Counted from the first letter of the stretch, positions 16,991-24,692 are shown. The stretch: DNA of 64,000 nt from Bacteroidota bacterium (GCA_029557895.1 JAKQHT010000003.1:1-64000), one strand, 5' to 3'. Program-made: numbers and translations. Notes: generated by a model from the sequence alone, not told the origin.

Positions 16991-18055
16991 TTATTTAGGA
17001 AAATCGGCATTTGCTTTTACCTCCTCGATCTGTAACGTATGCCGTGCCGTATGCCCCGCCAGGAACAAAAGCGATTGATAAGTGTCTGTTGCTCCTGCAG
17101 GTCCATCGCTTATATGGTTGCGTAAATCTTCTATAGAAGTATTTCTGGCAAACGATAAAATTTCGGCACGTTGATGTTGAAAATCTTCCAAAGCGGTATC
17201 AGGATTGTCGTATTTTCCTTTTGCGATAAGTATTTCGGGTGCTTTGTATTTTTCGCTTCGGTCAGTTACCATTTTTAGTATTTCTTCATCAGAATATTTG
17301 ATGTCGCCTCTGCGCTCGGGATTGGCAGGTTTTTCCATAGATTCTTTTATCATTCCGAAAATCATATTTTCCGTAAGGATGATATGTTCTGCACATTGAC
17401 TGATGCTCCACGATTCTTCGGATGGTTTGAAGTGCATCTGCTCTTTGCTCAAACCTGCAATACGCTCTCGAAGTTTATCGGCTGTTTTCTGATAATATTC
17501 GGACAGTTTCTGTATATCGGTTTTTGGACTTTCCTGTGCTTCCAAAATTTTCTTGAGGTTTTCCAGACCTTTGTTGAAGTCGTCATCCATGCTAAAAAAC
17601 AGCCCCATCAAGTTCCAAGGATAGGTATAATCCCCTTCGATTCCCCATTTTACTATGGATTCGTTGGGTGATTTTTCGTCAACGGAAATATAGGATTTAT
17701 TGGCTGTTTCATCATAGTCATAAAAGTACATATCAGATTCCATTCTTTCGCCATCAATGATGTTGGTGATAACTTGAGCTCCTTTTCCAAGTTTTTCACT
17801 ATCCCAGCTGTATTTAAAACCTACGGTTCCATCTTCGCCTTCGGAAGTTGTTTTGATGTTAGGGTCTGAAAGTTGCCACACACCGAAATTATCCTGATTT
17901 TTTACATATTTGATGTATTCAAATACTTCCTGTTTGGGTTTGTTGATAACGATTTCGCCTTCGCTTTTGAAGTCTTTCGATACAAATAATGCGATAATCA
18001 AAGGGATGGCAATGATTACCAGCAATACCATGATGGTTTTTTTTAGTGTTTTCAT
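16991..18055 (-). CDS. Membrane-anchored SRPBCC-DinB fusion protein
   Basis: 354 residues from ATG 18055 (the frame opens further upstream to 18178 but without family resemblance). An N-terminal helix (about 5-24) is followed by a polyketide-cyclase/SRPBCC domain to about 185 (GEIVINKPKQEVFEYIKY, FKYSWDSEKLGKGAQVI, IVKWGIEGDYTYPWNLMG). From about 190 a complete DinB four-helix domain follows: LRERIAGLSKEQMHFKPSEE, SISQCAEHIILTE and FLAGHTARHTLQIEEV, with the three metal-ligand histidines present. DinB domains act as thiol- or metal-dependent transferases or hydrolases; SRPBCC domains bind hydrophobic ligands. I know both families but not this combination with an anchor. Part of the small-gene cluster. 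Confidence 0.82.
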   Translation of the reverse strand: MKTLKKTIMVLLVIIAIPLIIALFVSKDFKSEGEIVINKPKQEVFEYIKYVKNQDNFGVWQLSDPNIKTTSEGEDGTVGFKYSWDSEKLGKGAQVITNIIDGERMESDMYFYDYDETANKSYISVDEKSPNESIVKWGIEGDYTYPWNLMGLFFSMDDDFNKGLENLKKILEAQESPKTDIQKLSEYYQKTADKLRERIAGLSKEQMHFKPSEESWSISQCAEHIILTENMIFGMIKESMEKPANPERRGDIKYSDEEILKMVTDRSEKYKAPEILIAKGKYDNPDTALEDFQHQRAEILSFARNTSIEDLRNHISDGPAGATDTYQSLLFLAGHTARHTLQIEEVKANADFPK

Positions 18056-18120
18056 TTTGTTGATTATTAAGGTTATCCAACTTAATGGAGGATTAAACTT
18101 GGTTAAAGTTAAGAAAATTG

Positions 18121-18510
18121 CTACTTCATCGAATGCAGTCCGAACATATTTCCTTCGGTATCTGTGCATATGGCACAAAAACCGTGTTCGCCGATAGACA
18201 TTTTGGCCTGGACAACTTTTCCTCCAGCTGTTTCGACGCGGCTTTCTTCAACAGAGCAATCCTCGCACTGAAAATACACCATAGTTCCTCCTGCTCCCAC
18301 AGGCATATCGTTCATTTTCACCAAAGCTCCATTGGCATTGGGCGCATTTTCTACCCAAGGAAAAAATGCCATTTGCAATCCGGGCATTCCTTCCATTGGC
18401 GATCCATCTACAATTGCTACATTCAGCACGTTGCTGTAAAATTTCTTGGCTCTTTCCATATCATTGACATAGATTTCAAACCAGCATACTACGTTTTGTT
18501 TTAGTTCCAT
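18121..18510 (-). CDS. VOC-family (glyoxalase/bleomycin-resistance fold) protein
   Basis: 129 residues with two beta-alpha-beta-beta-beta modules: NVVCWFEIYVNDMERAKKFY at the start, NGALVKMNDMPVGAGGTMVYF in the middle, and the closing GEHGFCAICTDTEGNMFGLH. VOC enzymes use a metal to act on small molecules or bind toxins; metal ligands here would be in EIYV and the final NMFGLH strand. Resembles proteins annotated VOC or glyoxalase-like in soil and marine Bacteroidota. Lies 75 nt after the DUF1801 protein C gene and 65 nt before the DinB fusion gene. Confidence 0.88.
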   Translation of the reverse strand: MELKQNVVCWFEIYVNDMERAKKFYSNVLNVAIVDGSPMEGMPGLQMAFFPWVENAPNANGALVKMNDMPVGAGGTMVYFQCEDCSVEESRVETAGGKVVQAKMSIGEHGFCAICTDTEGNMFGLHSMK

Positions 18511-18585
18511 ACTTGTTTGCTTTAATTGTTTGCTTTAATCTTGCACAGCCATCTAAAAAGTCATGGTTTTGGCAGTTTTTTTAGT

Positions 18586-18981
18586 TTATTGTTTTAATCG
18601 TTCCAAAACCCCTTTCCGCTTTACGTTGTTCTTATAATCCCACCGGATTGCTTTCGATTTGTCGAGCCAGCGTTTTAAATCTTCGGTATTGATTTCGTTT
18701 ACAGTATTATAAAAAACGGAAGCATCTTTGAATTTTGTGCCTTTGACGTTTAATCCGGCTTCTTCAAAATCTGCTCCGCTCCAGAACATCAGGCGTATGC
18801 CTTTTTTCTGTTTGCTGTAACCTACGGTCGGGTTGCCGTCCAGAAACCAAACCGGATGTGCGTGCCAGATTTTGTTCTCTGCTTCAGGAAGATTTTCGCT
18901 TATAATTTCAGAAAGAAAATCACAGATTGCCCTATCATTTTCTGATTGACTGTCGTTGTATGTTTGAATGTCTTTGTTCAT
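18586..18981 (-). CDS. DUF1801-family protein (C)
   Basis: 131 residues from ATG 18981. Features: ENKIWHAHPVWFLDGNPTVG, KKGIRLMFWSGADF, and the C-terminal RWLDKSKAIRWDYKNNVKRKG. Another DUF1801 member, divergent from A and B. Function unknown; the fold is thought to be iron-sulphur-scaffold-like (frataxin-like) in some classifications, which is not testable here. Two nt after the stop of an SRPBCC gene, so translationally coupled. Confidence 0.85.
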   Translation of the reverse strand: MNKDIQTYNDSQSENDRAICDFLSEIISENLPEAENKIWHAHPVWFLDGNPTVGYSKQKKGIRLMFWSGADFEEAGLNVKGTKFKDASVFYNTVNEINTEDLKRWLDKSKAIRWDYKNNVKRKGVLERLKQ

Positions 18982-18983
18982 TT

Positions 18984-19442
18984 TCAACTTTCAAGCATCG
19001 ATTTTAATTTGCCCAATGCTTTTGGCCAGGTTTCATTGAAATAATCGACATAGTCTTCGATCATATCAACGTCAACGACAATGGTAGTTGTTCCGTTGTT
19101 TTCTGTTAAAGTATAATTTTCAAGTCCGCCTGCCCATTTTTCGGCATCTTCGCCTGTGGTGATTTCGGTATCGCCTTTTAAAACCCCGCAAGAACGAATG
19201 GAAACAAATGTATTCGGGATATTTTCTGCAATTTCGCAAACCATTCCACCTTTTTCCCCGTTTTCATCTGTACCGATAAAAAGGATTTTTGAACCTTTTT
19301 CCCAACTTCCTTCATAAGTAGAGGTTGGGTTGAATTCGGCTGTCCATGTTTGGTAGGTGGTTTTGTTGTCGAGACCGAGCATGGTATTGTAAACCTTTGC
19401 TGCCGGTGCATCGATGTCTGTTTTGAATTGTAGTTTTTTCAT
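18984..19442 (-). CDS. SRPBCC/AHSA1-family protein (1)
   Basis: 152-residue START-like (Bet v1 fold) protein: LQFKTDIDAPAAKVYNTML at the start, TYQTWTAEFNPTSTYEGSW, and a C-terminal amphipathic helix ending LGKLKSMLES. Such domains form a hydrophobic cavity and are often named activator of Hsp90 ATPase-like in bacteria, though the Hsp90 link is only by fold. One of three free-standing SRPBCC genes in a row here. Starts 11 nt after the preceding SRPBCC gene. Confidence 0.87.
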   Translation of the reverse strand: MKKLQFKTDIDAPAAKVYNTMLGLDNKTTYQTWTAEFNPTSTYEGSWEKGSKILFIGTDENGEKGGMVCEIAENIPNTFVSIRSCGVLKGDTEITTGEDAEKWAGGLENYTLTENNGTTTIVVDVDMIEDYVDYFNETWPKALGKLKSMLES

Positions 19443-19453
19443 AATTATTAGTT

Positions 19454-19876
19454 TTAATTGTTTTCCACATACCGTTTAAAATTATTCAAAATCGCCTGCC
19501 AACCGGCTTTTTGCATATCGACAGGATTTTCGTTTTCGGCTTCAAAAACGGTCGAAACTTTTGTTTTTTCGCCTAAATTTTCAAAAATCGTCACCACTTT
19601 TCGGTCGTCTTCCATCGTATAAACTATTTTTTCCTGCGGAACAATTTCATCATAAACCGCTTTGAAATCAAACCCATAACTGCCGTCTTTGGCTTCCATT
19701 CGGGCAGCGTAAATTCCTCCAACTTTCATATCATTTTCTGCTTTGGGACAGCACCAATCATCTGATGCAAAATTCCATTTTGTGATGTGCTCGGGTTGGG
19801 TGTAGCTGTTCCACACTTTATTGGCGCCAACTTCGATAGTGGTTTCTATGGTTATTTTTGTTCTTGGCATTGTCAT
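19454..19876 (-). CDS. SRPBCC/AHSA1-family protein (2)
   Basis: 140 residues. ITIETTIEVGANKVWNSYTQ, PEHITKWNFASDDWCCPKAE and the C-terminal AGWQAILNNFKRYVENN are typical of the AHSA1 branch, in which the PEHITKWN motif is conserved. ATG 19876 follows the previous stop with no gap; an internal ATG at 19870 (MPRTKITIE) is an equally plausible start. Ligand-binding or chaperone-like; no enzymatic residues are obvious. Confidence 0.88.
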   Translation of the reverse strand: MTMPRTKITIETTIEVGANKVWNSYTQPEHITKWNFASDDWCCPKAENDMKVGGIYAARMEAKDGSYGFDFKAVYDEIVPQEKIVYTMEDDRKVVTIFENLGEKTKVSTVFEAENENPVDMQKAGWQAILNNFKRYVENN

Positions 19877-20314
19877 TTATTTTTTCATGTATTCAAATGC
19901 TCCTTGGCGAAGGTTGATTCCGTATTCCAAAAAGGCTTTCATGCAATCGAGAAAATTTGTCCATCCAAACGTGTTTCCCAAACACCATTCAAGGTTTTTT
20001 TCATTCAATTCTTTTTCGCCTTCGACAATTTTTACGACCGTACTTTTGTCGGGTTGTTCTTCCAAAGTTATATTTACAACAGTTTCTTCATCCCAAACAA
20101 AAGAAACCAATGTGTTGGGCTGTACCTTCTTGACTTTCACCGGAAATTTTCCGGGAAAATCTCCAAATTCCCAATTGAGCTCTTTTCCTGTTTCCATTCG
20201 TCCACTGCTTTCCGAAATGAAATATTTCGTCATTTTTTCAGGATTTACTATTGCTTCAAAGACTTCTGAAACCGGTTTTTGGATTTGCATGGTTGCTTTT
20301 GCATTTAGTTTCAT
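19877..20314 (-). CDS. SRPBCC/AHSA1-family protein (3)
   Basis: 145 residues with the same fold: KATMQIQKPVSEVFEAIVNP, EKMTKYFISESSGRMETGKE, LVSFVWDEETVVNITLEEQP, and the terminal helix GWTNFLDCMKAFLEYGINLR. The middle part differs enough from proteins 1 and 2 that this is not a recent duplication. Six nt downstream of the DoxX gene and flush with the next SRPBCC gene. Confidence 0.88.
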   Translation of the reverse strand: MKLNAKATMQIQKPVSEVFEAIVNPEKMTKYFISESSGRMETGKELNWEFGDFPGKFPVKVKKVQPNTLVSFVWDEETVVNITLEEQPDKSTVVKIVEGEKELNEKNLEWCLGNTFGWTNFLDCMKAFLEYGINLRQGAFEYMKK

Positions 20315-20320
20315 ATCTTT

Positions 20321-20698
20321 CTATTTAAACATTGGCCGGTATTTTTCCCTGTTTTCGAAAATTATCCAAAGTAAAATTGCCCAAATTACCAAAGCGATAG
20401 GTAGCCCGTTGGTATCAACAAAAACATGAGTTAGTAAAATACCCACCATAACGGGAAATATAACTACTGCTCCCAATGCTCTTGTTTTAGGAAAAATAAT
20501 GAGCAATCCGCCAATTATTTCTGCAATAGCGATAAGAGGCATCAGCCACGATATTTCCATTATAGCACTAAAATCTTTCATCATTTCCTCTGCCATATCT
20601 TCAGGAACAGGCATATAGTTTAAGAATTTGTTTAATCCGCCGTTGATAAGTAGTAGCCCGAACAGTACGGACAAAATGTTTAAAATTTTCTGTTTCAT
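20321..20698 (-). CDS. DoxX-family membrane protein
   Basis: 125-residue inner-membrane protein with four hydrophobic helices. Recognised from LFGLLLINGGLNKFLNYMP, PLIAIAEIIGGLLIIFPKTR and the C-terminal ALVIWAILLWIIFENREKYR. DoxX-like proteins are linked to quinone- or thiol-dependent redox and to oxidative stress in other bacteria, but most members are unassigned. It is the only integral multi-pass membrane protein of the cluster, 43 nt after the YciI-like gene. Confidence 0.87.
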   Translation of the reverse strand: MKQKILNILSVLFGLLLINGGLNKFLNYMPVPEDMAEEMMKDFSAIMEISWLMPLIAIAEIIGGLLIIFPKTRALGAVVIFPVMVGILLTHVFVDTNGLPIALVIWAILLWIIFENREKYRPMFK

Positions 20699-20741
20699 AA
20701 TTTTTTTGATTTTGGTTTGAATAATTGATTCTGAAATTTCT

Positions 20742-21218
20742 TTATGGTTTTACCTTCGATATCTTATCTGAAAACGGTAAATATTCGGGCAGCGCGGCCG
20801 AACCGTACCAGTTGTATATTTCTGCATCGAGTAAACCTTCTTTAACGGCGGGGTCGGTTTGCAGCAGTTCTTTTGCTTCTTCGAGGGTATTTACATTGTT
20901 CAAAACAAAAATTCCCCGATAGTTGTTATCATTCTTCCCCAACGGGCCAGCTACGATAAGCTTTCCTTTTTTGACCAGTCGTTTAATGTTTTCCATATGC
21001 CCTTTGAAAGCACTGCTAATCAGCTCTTTATCTGTGGTAGTGTTGTTTCCTGTTTTTAGGATTACCAAAAAATAACTCTTCATTCCGTAATCATCCGCGC
21101 CTAGTTTTTCGGCTAACGCGGCGTCATAATCTGGATTTTGATTTGCTGGATCTGTTTGTGCATTTGTTATGGCCACTGATAGAAGGCTGTTAAACAAAAA
21201 AAACATAATTTTATTCAT
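20742..21218 (-). CDS. Exported YciI-family protein
   Basis: 158 residues. A signal peptide (MNKIMFFLFNSLLSVAITNA) precedes a YciI (ferredoxin-like, DGPH-type) domain with SYFLVILKTGNN, GHMENIKRLVKKGKLIVAGP and GIFVLNNVNTLEEAKELL. The conserved histidine in GHMENI is the residue thought to be functional in the YciI family. Export is unusual because most YciI proteins are cytoplasmic. Two nt after the VOC gene at the head of the cluster. Confidence 0.85.
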   Translation of the reverse strand: MNKIMFFLFNSLLSVAITNAQTDPANQNPDYDAALAEKLGADDYGMKSYFLVILKTGNNTTTDKELISSAFKGHMENIKRLVKKGKLIVAGPLGKNDNNYRGIFVLNNVNTLEEAKELLQTDPAVKEGLLDAEIYNWYGSAALPEYLPFSDKISKVKP

Positions 21219-21220
21219 TT

Positions 21221-21640
21221 TTATTTGGGATTAGAAAAATTTATCATCCAGCACACCCCGAATTTGTCAACGAACGACCCGAAATAATCGCCCCAAAACA
21301 TATCGGCCATAGGCATTTCCACTGTTCCTCCTGCCGAAAGCCCGTTAAAAATACGGTCGGCTTCGTCGCGGCTGTCGGGTGTCACGGAAATGTAATTGTT
21401 GTTGCCCATGTTCAGTTGGTGGCCCATGGAATCCAAACAGTCCGAAGCCATTAAGTATTGGCCGTTTCCAATAGGTATAGCAACATGCATGGCGTAGTCT
21501 TTTTCATGGTCGGGCAGGTTTTCGCCGTGTGGCGAATCGCTCATCTTCTGGATAAACAATTCGCCGCCAAAAACGGTTTGGTAAAAACGGAAGGCTTCTT
21601 CGGCGTTTCCGTTAAAATTGAGGTAGGGATTTAATGTCAT
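21221..21640 (-). CDS. VOC-family protein, PhnB-like
   Basis: 139 residues of the PhnB/3-demethylubiquinone-methyltransferase-like VOC group: LNPYLNFNGNAEEAFRFYQT, VFGGELFIQKMSDSPHGENL, YLMASDCLDSMGHQL and FWGDYFGSFVDKFGVCWMIN. The closing strand motif is highly characteristic. Substrate unknown. First structural gene of the small-gene run, directly behind the promoter-palindrome pair at 21656-21676. Confidence 0.9.
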   Translation of the reverse strand: MTLNPYLNFNGNAEEAFRFYQTVFGGELFIQKMSDSPHGENLPDHEKDYAMHVAIPIGNGQYLMASDCLDSMGHQLNMGNNNYISVTPDSRDEADRIFNGLSAGGTVEMPMADMFWGDYFGSFVDKFGVCWMINFSNPK

Positions 21641-21655
21641 AATGTTTTGATTTCC

Positions 21656-21676
21656 TGATTGTACAAATCAAAATTA
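21656..21676 (-). promoter_or_regulatory. Putative promoter and operator heading the small-gene cluster
   Basis: The minus strand has TAATTTTG (21669-21676), a -7-like box, followed at the expected start point by the near-palindrome TGATTGTACAAATCA (21656-21670) containing perfect TTGTACAA. The TGA/TCA ends suit a Crp/Fnr-type dimer and a Crp/Fnr gene is immediately upstream. Site assignment is inference. Confidence 0.45.
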
Positions 21677-21695
21677 TGTCATTATGTTTAAAAAA

Positions 21696-21715
21696 TTCTT
21701 GTCATATGGCAAGAA
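21696..21715 (-). terminator. Likely terminator of the Crp/Fnr gene (or a second operator)
   Basis: The imperfect palindrome TTCTTGtCATATGgCAAGAA spans 21696-21715. On the minus strand it is followed directly by TTTTTT and lies ten nt after the Crp/Fnr stop, as expected for a weak intrinsic terminator. Low GC leaves an operator role open. Confidence 0.45.
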
Positions 21716-21724
21716 ATGAGATGC

Positions 21725-22297
21725 TTACGAAATCTCTTTTCGTATCCTACTGAACGACGTGTCGGTAATGCCCAGATAGCTCGCAATGTATTTAAGAGGC
21801 GATTGCAGGACTACCTGCGGTTTTTCCTGAATGAGTTGCTGGTATCGCTCTTTTGCCGAAATGGTTACCATTTCCAAGCTGCGTTGTTTAAAATGGAACA
21901 AGCGGCCTGTCATCCAAAATCGCCCCCATTCTGAAAATCCGTCAATGGAATGGAACAGTTCCTGAAAGACATCAAAATCTATTTTCCAACATGAACAGTC
22001 GGTAAGTGCCTGAATGTTTTCGGATGTTGGTACTCTTTTGAAAAGCGAAAGCACATCTATCACAATTTCGTAATCACAGAAAAATTCGGTGCTAATATCA
22101 TTTCCATTGTAATCGTAAGCAAACGAGCGCATCAATCCGCTTTCCATAATCAGGTAACTGCTGGCAATTTCTCGTTGTTTCAGAATAAAATCCCCTTTGG
22201 CAAAAGACACTTTTTGGTGGGCATCGATAATTTTTGAGAGTCCTTCTTGTTGGATAAGAGGATGTTTATATACTTGCGAAAGGAGTTGGTGTTTCAT
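21725..22297 (-). CDS. Crp/Fnr-family transcriptional regulator
   Basis: 190-residue regulator with an N-terminal cyclic-nucleotide-binding-like beta barrel (KGDFILKQREIASSYLIMES, FFCDYEIVIDVLSLF) and a C-terminal helix-turn-helix (SPLKYIASYLGITDTSFSRI), ending RIRKEIS. No FNR-type cysteine cluster is seen. This short form is common in Bacteroidota and often controls one nearby gene or operon. It points towards the VOC/YciI/SRPBCC cluster 84 nt downstream and is its probable regulator. Confidence 0.9.
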   Translation of the reverse strand: MKHQLLSQVYKHPLIQQEGLSKIIDAHQKVSFAKGDFILKQREIASSYLIMESGLMRSFAYDYNGNDISTEFFCDYEIVIDVLSLFKRVPTSENIQALTDCSCWKIDFDVFQELFHSIDGFSEWGRFWMTGRLFHFKQRSLEMVTISAKERYQQLIQEKPQVVLQSPLKYIASYLGITDTSFSRIRKEIS

Positions 22298-22411
22298 TCT
22301 TCAGTGTTTTATGGCAAGTTAAGAAAAATGACAAAGTAATTATAAAGATTTTTGGAACACTTCAAAAAGTTCTATTTATGCTTGTCAATATTCTTAATTT
22401 GTTATTTTGAA

Positions 22412-22443
22412 TTTGTTATTTGGTTCTTGTAAGGCTATCTTTG
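22412..22443 (+). promoter_or_regulatory. Putative promoter of the LKR-like gene
   Basis: TTTG (22412-22415), a 20-nt spacer and TATCTTTG (22436-22443) fit the Bacteroidota consensus and end 26 nt before the ATG at 22470. Confidence 0.6.
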
Positions 22444-22469
22444 TTACTTTAAAAAACAAATCCTAACAA

Positions 22470-23678
22470 ATGAAAATTGCCTTAATAAAAGAGCGTAAAA
22501 ACCCACCGGACAGGCGTGTCGTATTTTCGCCCGAAAAACTTGCCGAAGCACGCGCACAATTCCCACAGGCGGAATTTATTGTAGAATCGAGCGATATCCG
22601 TGTTTTTCCCGATTCGGCTTACGAAAACCTTGGTTTTACAGTTACCGATGACGTGTCGGGAGCCGATGTGTTTCTCGGTGTCAAGGAAGTGCCGGTAGAT
22701 GCTCTCATCCCAGATAAAAAATATTTTTTCTTTTCGCATACCATTAAAAAACAGCCTTATAACCGTAAGTTGCTCCAGGCTGTTTTGAATAAAAAAATAG
22801 AGCTTTATGACCATGAAACCATTGTCAATGGTAATGGAGGACGTCTTATTGGTTTTGGCTTTTACGCAGGATTGGTGGGCGCGTACAACGGTTTTAGGGC
22901 TTTGGGCCTTAGGGACAATCTGTATAGTTTGCCCAAAGTGGAAACGCTCAAAGACCTTGCTGATGTGAAGGCGGCACTTGACAAAATCGAGTTGCCCAAT
23001 ATAAAGATTGTGCTTACCGGTACAGGTAAAGTGGCTCGCGGTGCCAAGGAAATTCTCGACCATCTTAAAATCAAAGAAGTGAGTGACGCACTTTTTCTTA
23101 CATCTTCATTTACAGAACCTGTGTATTGCTTGGTAGATGTGATGGAATATAATAAACGTAAGGATGGAAAAGTAGGCGATAAGCGCGAATTTTATAAAGA
23201 TCCTACGGGCTATGAAAGCAATTTTATGGCCTATGCCAAAACGGCCGATATGTTCATCGCAGGCCATTTTTATGGTAATAATGCACCGTACCTTTTCACG
23301 AGAGAAGATGCAAAATCGCCCGATTTTAATATAAGCCTCGTGGCCGATATTAGTTGCGATGTAGATGGTCCGGTGGCGTGTACCCTACGGGCATCTACGA
23401 TTGCAGAACCTTTTTATGGTTACGATGCCAAGACCGAGAGCGAAGTGGCTTTTGATGCTCCTGGTGCCATTACCGTTATGGCGGTTGACAATTTGCCCTG
23501 CGAGCTGCCCAAGGATGCCAGTGAGGGTTTTGCAGATATGTTTTTGCAGCACGTTATCCCCGCAATTTTTAACGGTGATAAAGATGGGGTTTTAGCTCGT
23601 GCCAAGATTACCGAATTTGGAAAATTAACACCTCGGTTTGCCTATTTGCAGGATTATGTTGATGGCAGTAGGGAGTAA
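22470..23678 (+). CDS. Lysine-ketoglutarate reductase/saccharopine dehydrogenase-like enzyme
   Basis: 402-residue NAD(P)-dependent dehydrogenase of the alanine dehydrogenase/PNT superfamily, closest in my reading to the LKR half of aminoadipic-semialdehyde synthase. Supporting motifs: FFFSHTIKKQPYNRKLLQAV, FGFYAGLVGAYNGFRALGL, the nucleotide site VLTGTGKVARGAKEIL, and VADISCDVDGPVACTLRAS followed by TIAEPFYGYDA. LKR joins lysine and 2-oxoglutarate to saccharopine. No second-step saccharopine dehydrogenase is adjacent, so the direction and real substrate are uncertain; annotation pipelines may call it alanine dehydrogenase, but the HTIK motif argues for LKR. Confidence 0.8.
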   Translation: MKIALIKERKNPPDRRVVFSPEKLAEARAQFPQAEFIVESSDIRVFPDSAYENLGFTVTDDVSGADVFLGVKEVPVDALIPDKKYFFFSHTIKKQPYNRKLLQAVLNKKIELYDHETIVNGNGGRLIGFGFYAGLVGAYNGFRALGLRDNLYSLPKVETLKDLADVKAALDKIELPNIKIVLTGTGKVARGAKEILDHLKIKEVSDALFLTSSFTEPVYCLVDVMEYNKRKDGKVGDKREFYKDPTGYESNFMAYAKTADMFIAGHFYGNNAPYLFTREDAKSPDFNISLVADISCDVDGPVACTLRASTIAEPFYGYDAKTESEVAFDAPGAITVMAVDNLPCELPKDASEGFADMFLQHVIPAIFNGDKDGVLARAKITEFGKLTPRFAYLQDYVDGSRE

Positions 23679-23987
23679 TTGAAACCCTGAAAAAGTTTTT
23701 ATGTAAAAAAACAATGTGTTTTCCTGCCAATTGGGTGGGAAAACACATATTCTAATGTTTTGTTTGATATTGAAAAAATATCATTTCATGTCTCAACACA
23801 CATTGCTGTAACCGCTTTTCGCTTTTTGTCGTTTTTCTTGCTAAATCTTTGGTATCCAAACCGTCAGCACTGACCACAGGTTTTTAGGGTTAAACGCATT
23901 TTATGTAATATCAAAATAGCATACAACCAAATCATTGAATAATGTGATGATAACCAGTGTATTGGGATCTTTATACTTGAAATTTGC
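23679..23987. other. 309-nt gap between convergent genes, nothing coding seen
   Basis: Apart from the hairpin at 23714-23748, I see no gene, promoter or repeat in this gap. AT-rich, with no long open frame. Confidence 0.6.
23714..23748 (+). terminator. Strong hairpin after the LKR-like gene
   Basis: Perfect 11-bp stem ATGTGTTTTCC/GGAAAACACAT (23714-23724 with 23738-23748) around a 13-nt loop. The downstream side has only a weak T-rich stretch (ATTCTAATGTTTTG), so it may slow or end transcription, or protect the 3' end. Confidence 0.6.
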
Positions 23988-24596
23988 TTAAGCTTTTTTG
24001 TGTTTGTTGATTTCGTCCTGAAGTTGACGCCTTACAATCTGTTCACGTTCGAGTGCATTGCGTCTGTGTTCTTCAAATTCTTCTTCGATATCTGCCAAAG
24101 CTTGTTTTGACTGTCGGGTTATTCTGTTGCTCTTGTTATAATTGTAGATGAAAATGACAAGCAGGAGGAACAAGCCTCCAATAATGCTCCACATAAGCGC
24201 GCTATAAGAAGATTTGCTCATTTGCATCCCAAAAAGTAAAATATTGTCCTTTTCTTCACGCGTTGTATTGAGCGTGGCATTGGTGGAAGCCAGTTCTTCT
24301 TTCAGTCCGTTTATTTCGTTTGTTTGCGCAGAGACGATTGCCTTTGTTTCGTCCAGATTTTTATGGATGGCCTTTAACGAGTCGAGCGTATGGGCCTTAA
24401 GTTGATAGAGCCAAGTTTTTTTGATGACCTTATAGTCTTGATAATTGTTTGAGCGTTGGATGACGTACTCAAATTGGTTGTCGATGGTCCCTTCGGAAAG
24501 TGAGAGTTTGTCTTCGTTATTGCTTTGTTGTGAATAAATGTTTGTGGTGGCAAAACAGGTAAGCAAAACAAAAGCTGATAATTTAAAAAGTTGCAT
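23988..24596 (-). CDS. Flavobacterial single-span coiled-coil protein, function unknown
   Basis: 202 residues: signal peptide (to about 22), an N-terminal segment with a predicted coiled coil near 85-115 (NEINGLKEELASTNATLNTT), one transmembrane helix near 132-152 (SALMWSIIGGLFLLLVIFIY), and a charged helical tail (ADIEEEFEEHRRNALERE) ending in a lysine-rich tip. No enzyme motif. I recall similar proteins labelled tRNA (guanine-N1)-methyltransferase in flavobacterial genomes, a name the sequence does not support. The tail is probably cytoplasmic. Downstream of gap. Confidence 0.75.
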   Translation of the reverse strand: MQLFKLSAFVLLTCFATTNIYSQQSNNEDKLSLSEGTIDNQFEYVIQRSNNYQDYKVIKKTWLYQLKAHTLDSLKAIHKNLDETKAIVSAQTNEINGLKEELASTNATLNTTREEKDNILLFGMQMSKSSYSALMWSIIGGLFLLLVIFIYNYNKSNRITRQSKQALADIEEEFEEHRRNALEREQIVRRQLQDEINKHKKA

Positions 24597-24654
24597 TGGA
24601 AATAAATGTTTTTTTTGATGGGTTAACGCCGAACAAGATATAAAAAATTCAGCA

Positions 24655-24692
24655 AATTAATAAACAAATAGCCTCACTAATGTAAGGCTATT
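24655..24692 (-). terminator. Probable terminator of the GAPDH gene
   Basis: Perfect 8-bp stem AATAGCCT/AGGCTATT (24667-24674 with 24685-24692), 10-nt loop, then TTGTTTATTAATTT on the minus strand. It lies about 50 nt after the GAPDH stop. Confidence 0.6.

Noticed and set aside
18056..18178. Extended start of the SRPBCC-DinB protein
   Set aside because: The extra residues precede a normal N-terminal helix and lie in the intergenic gap; ATG 18055 is preferred.
19787..20429. Long plus-strand frames opposite the SRPBCC and DoxX genes
   Set aside because: They are antisense to well-supported genes and have no family motif.
22482..23063. 193-codon minus-strand frame inside the LKR-like gene
   Set aside because: Antisense shadow of a recognised enzyme; no motif.
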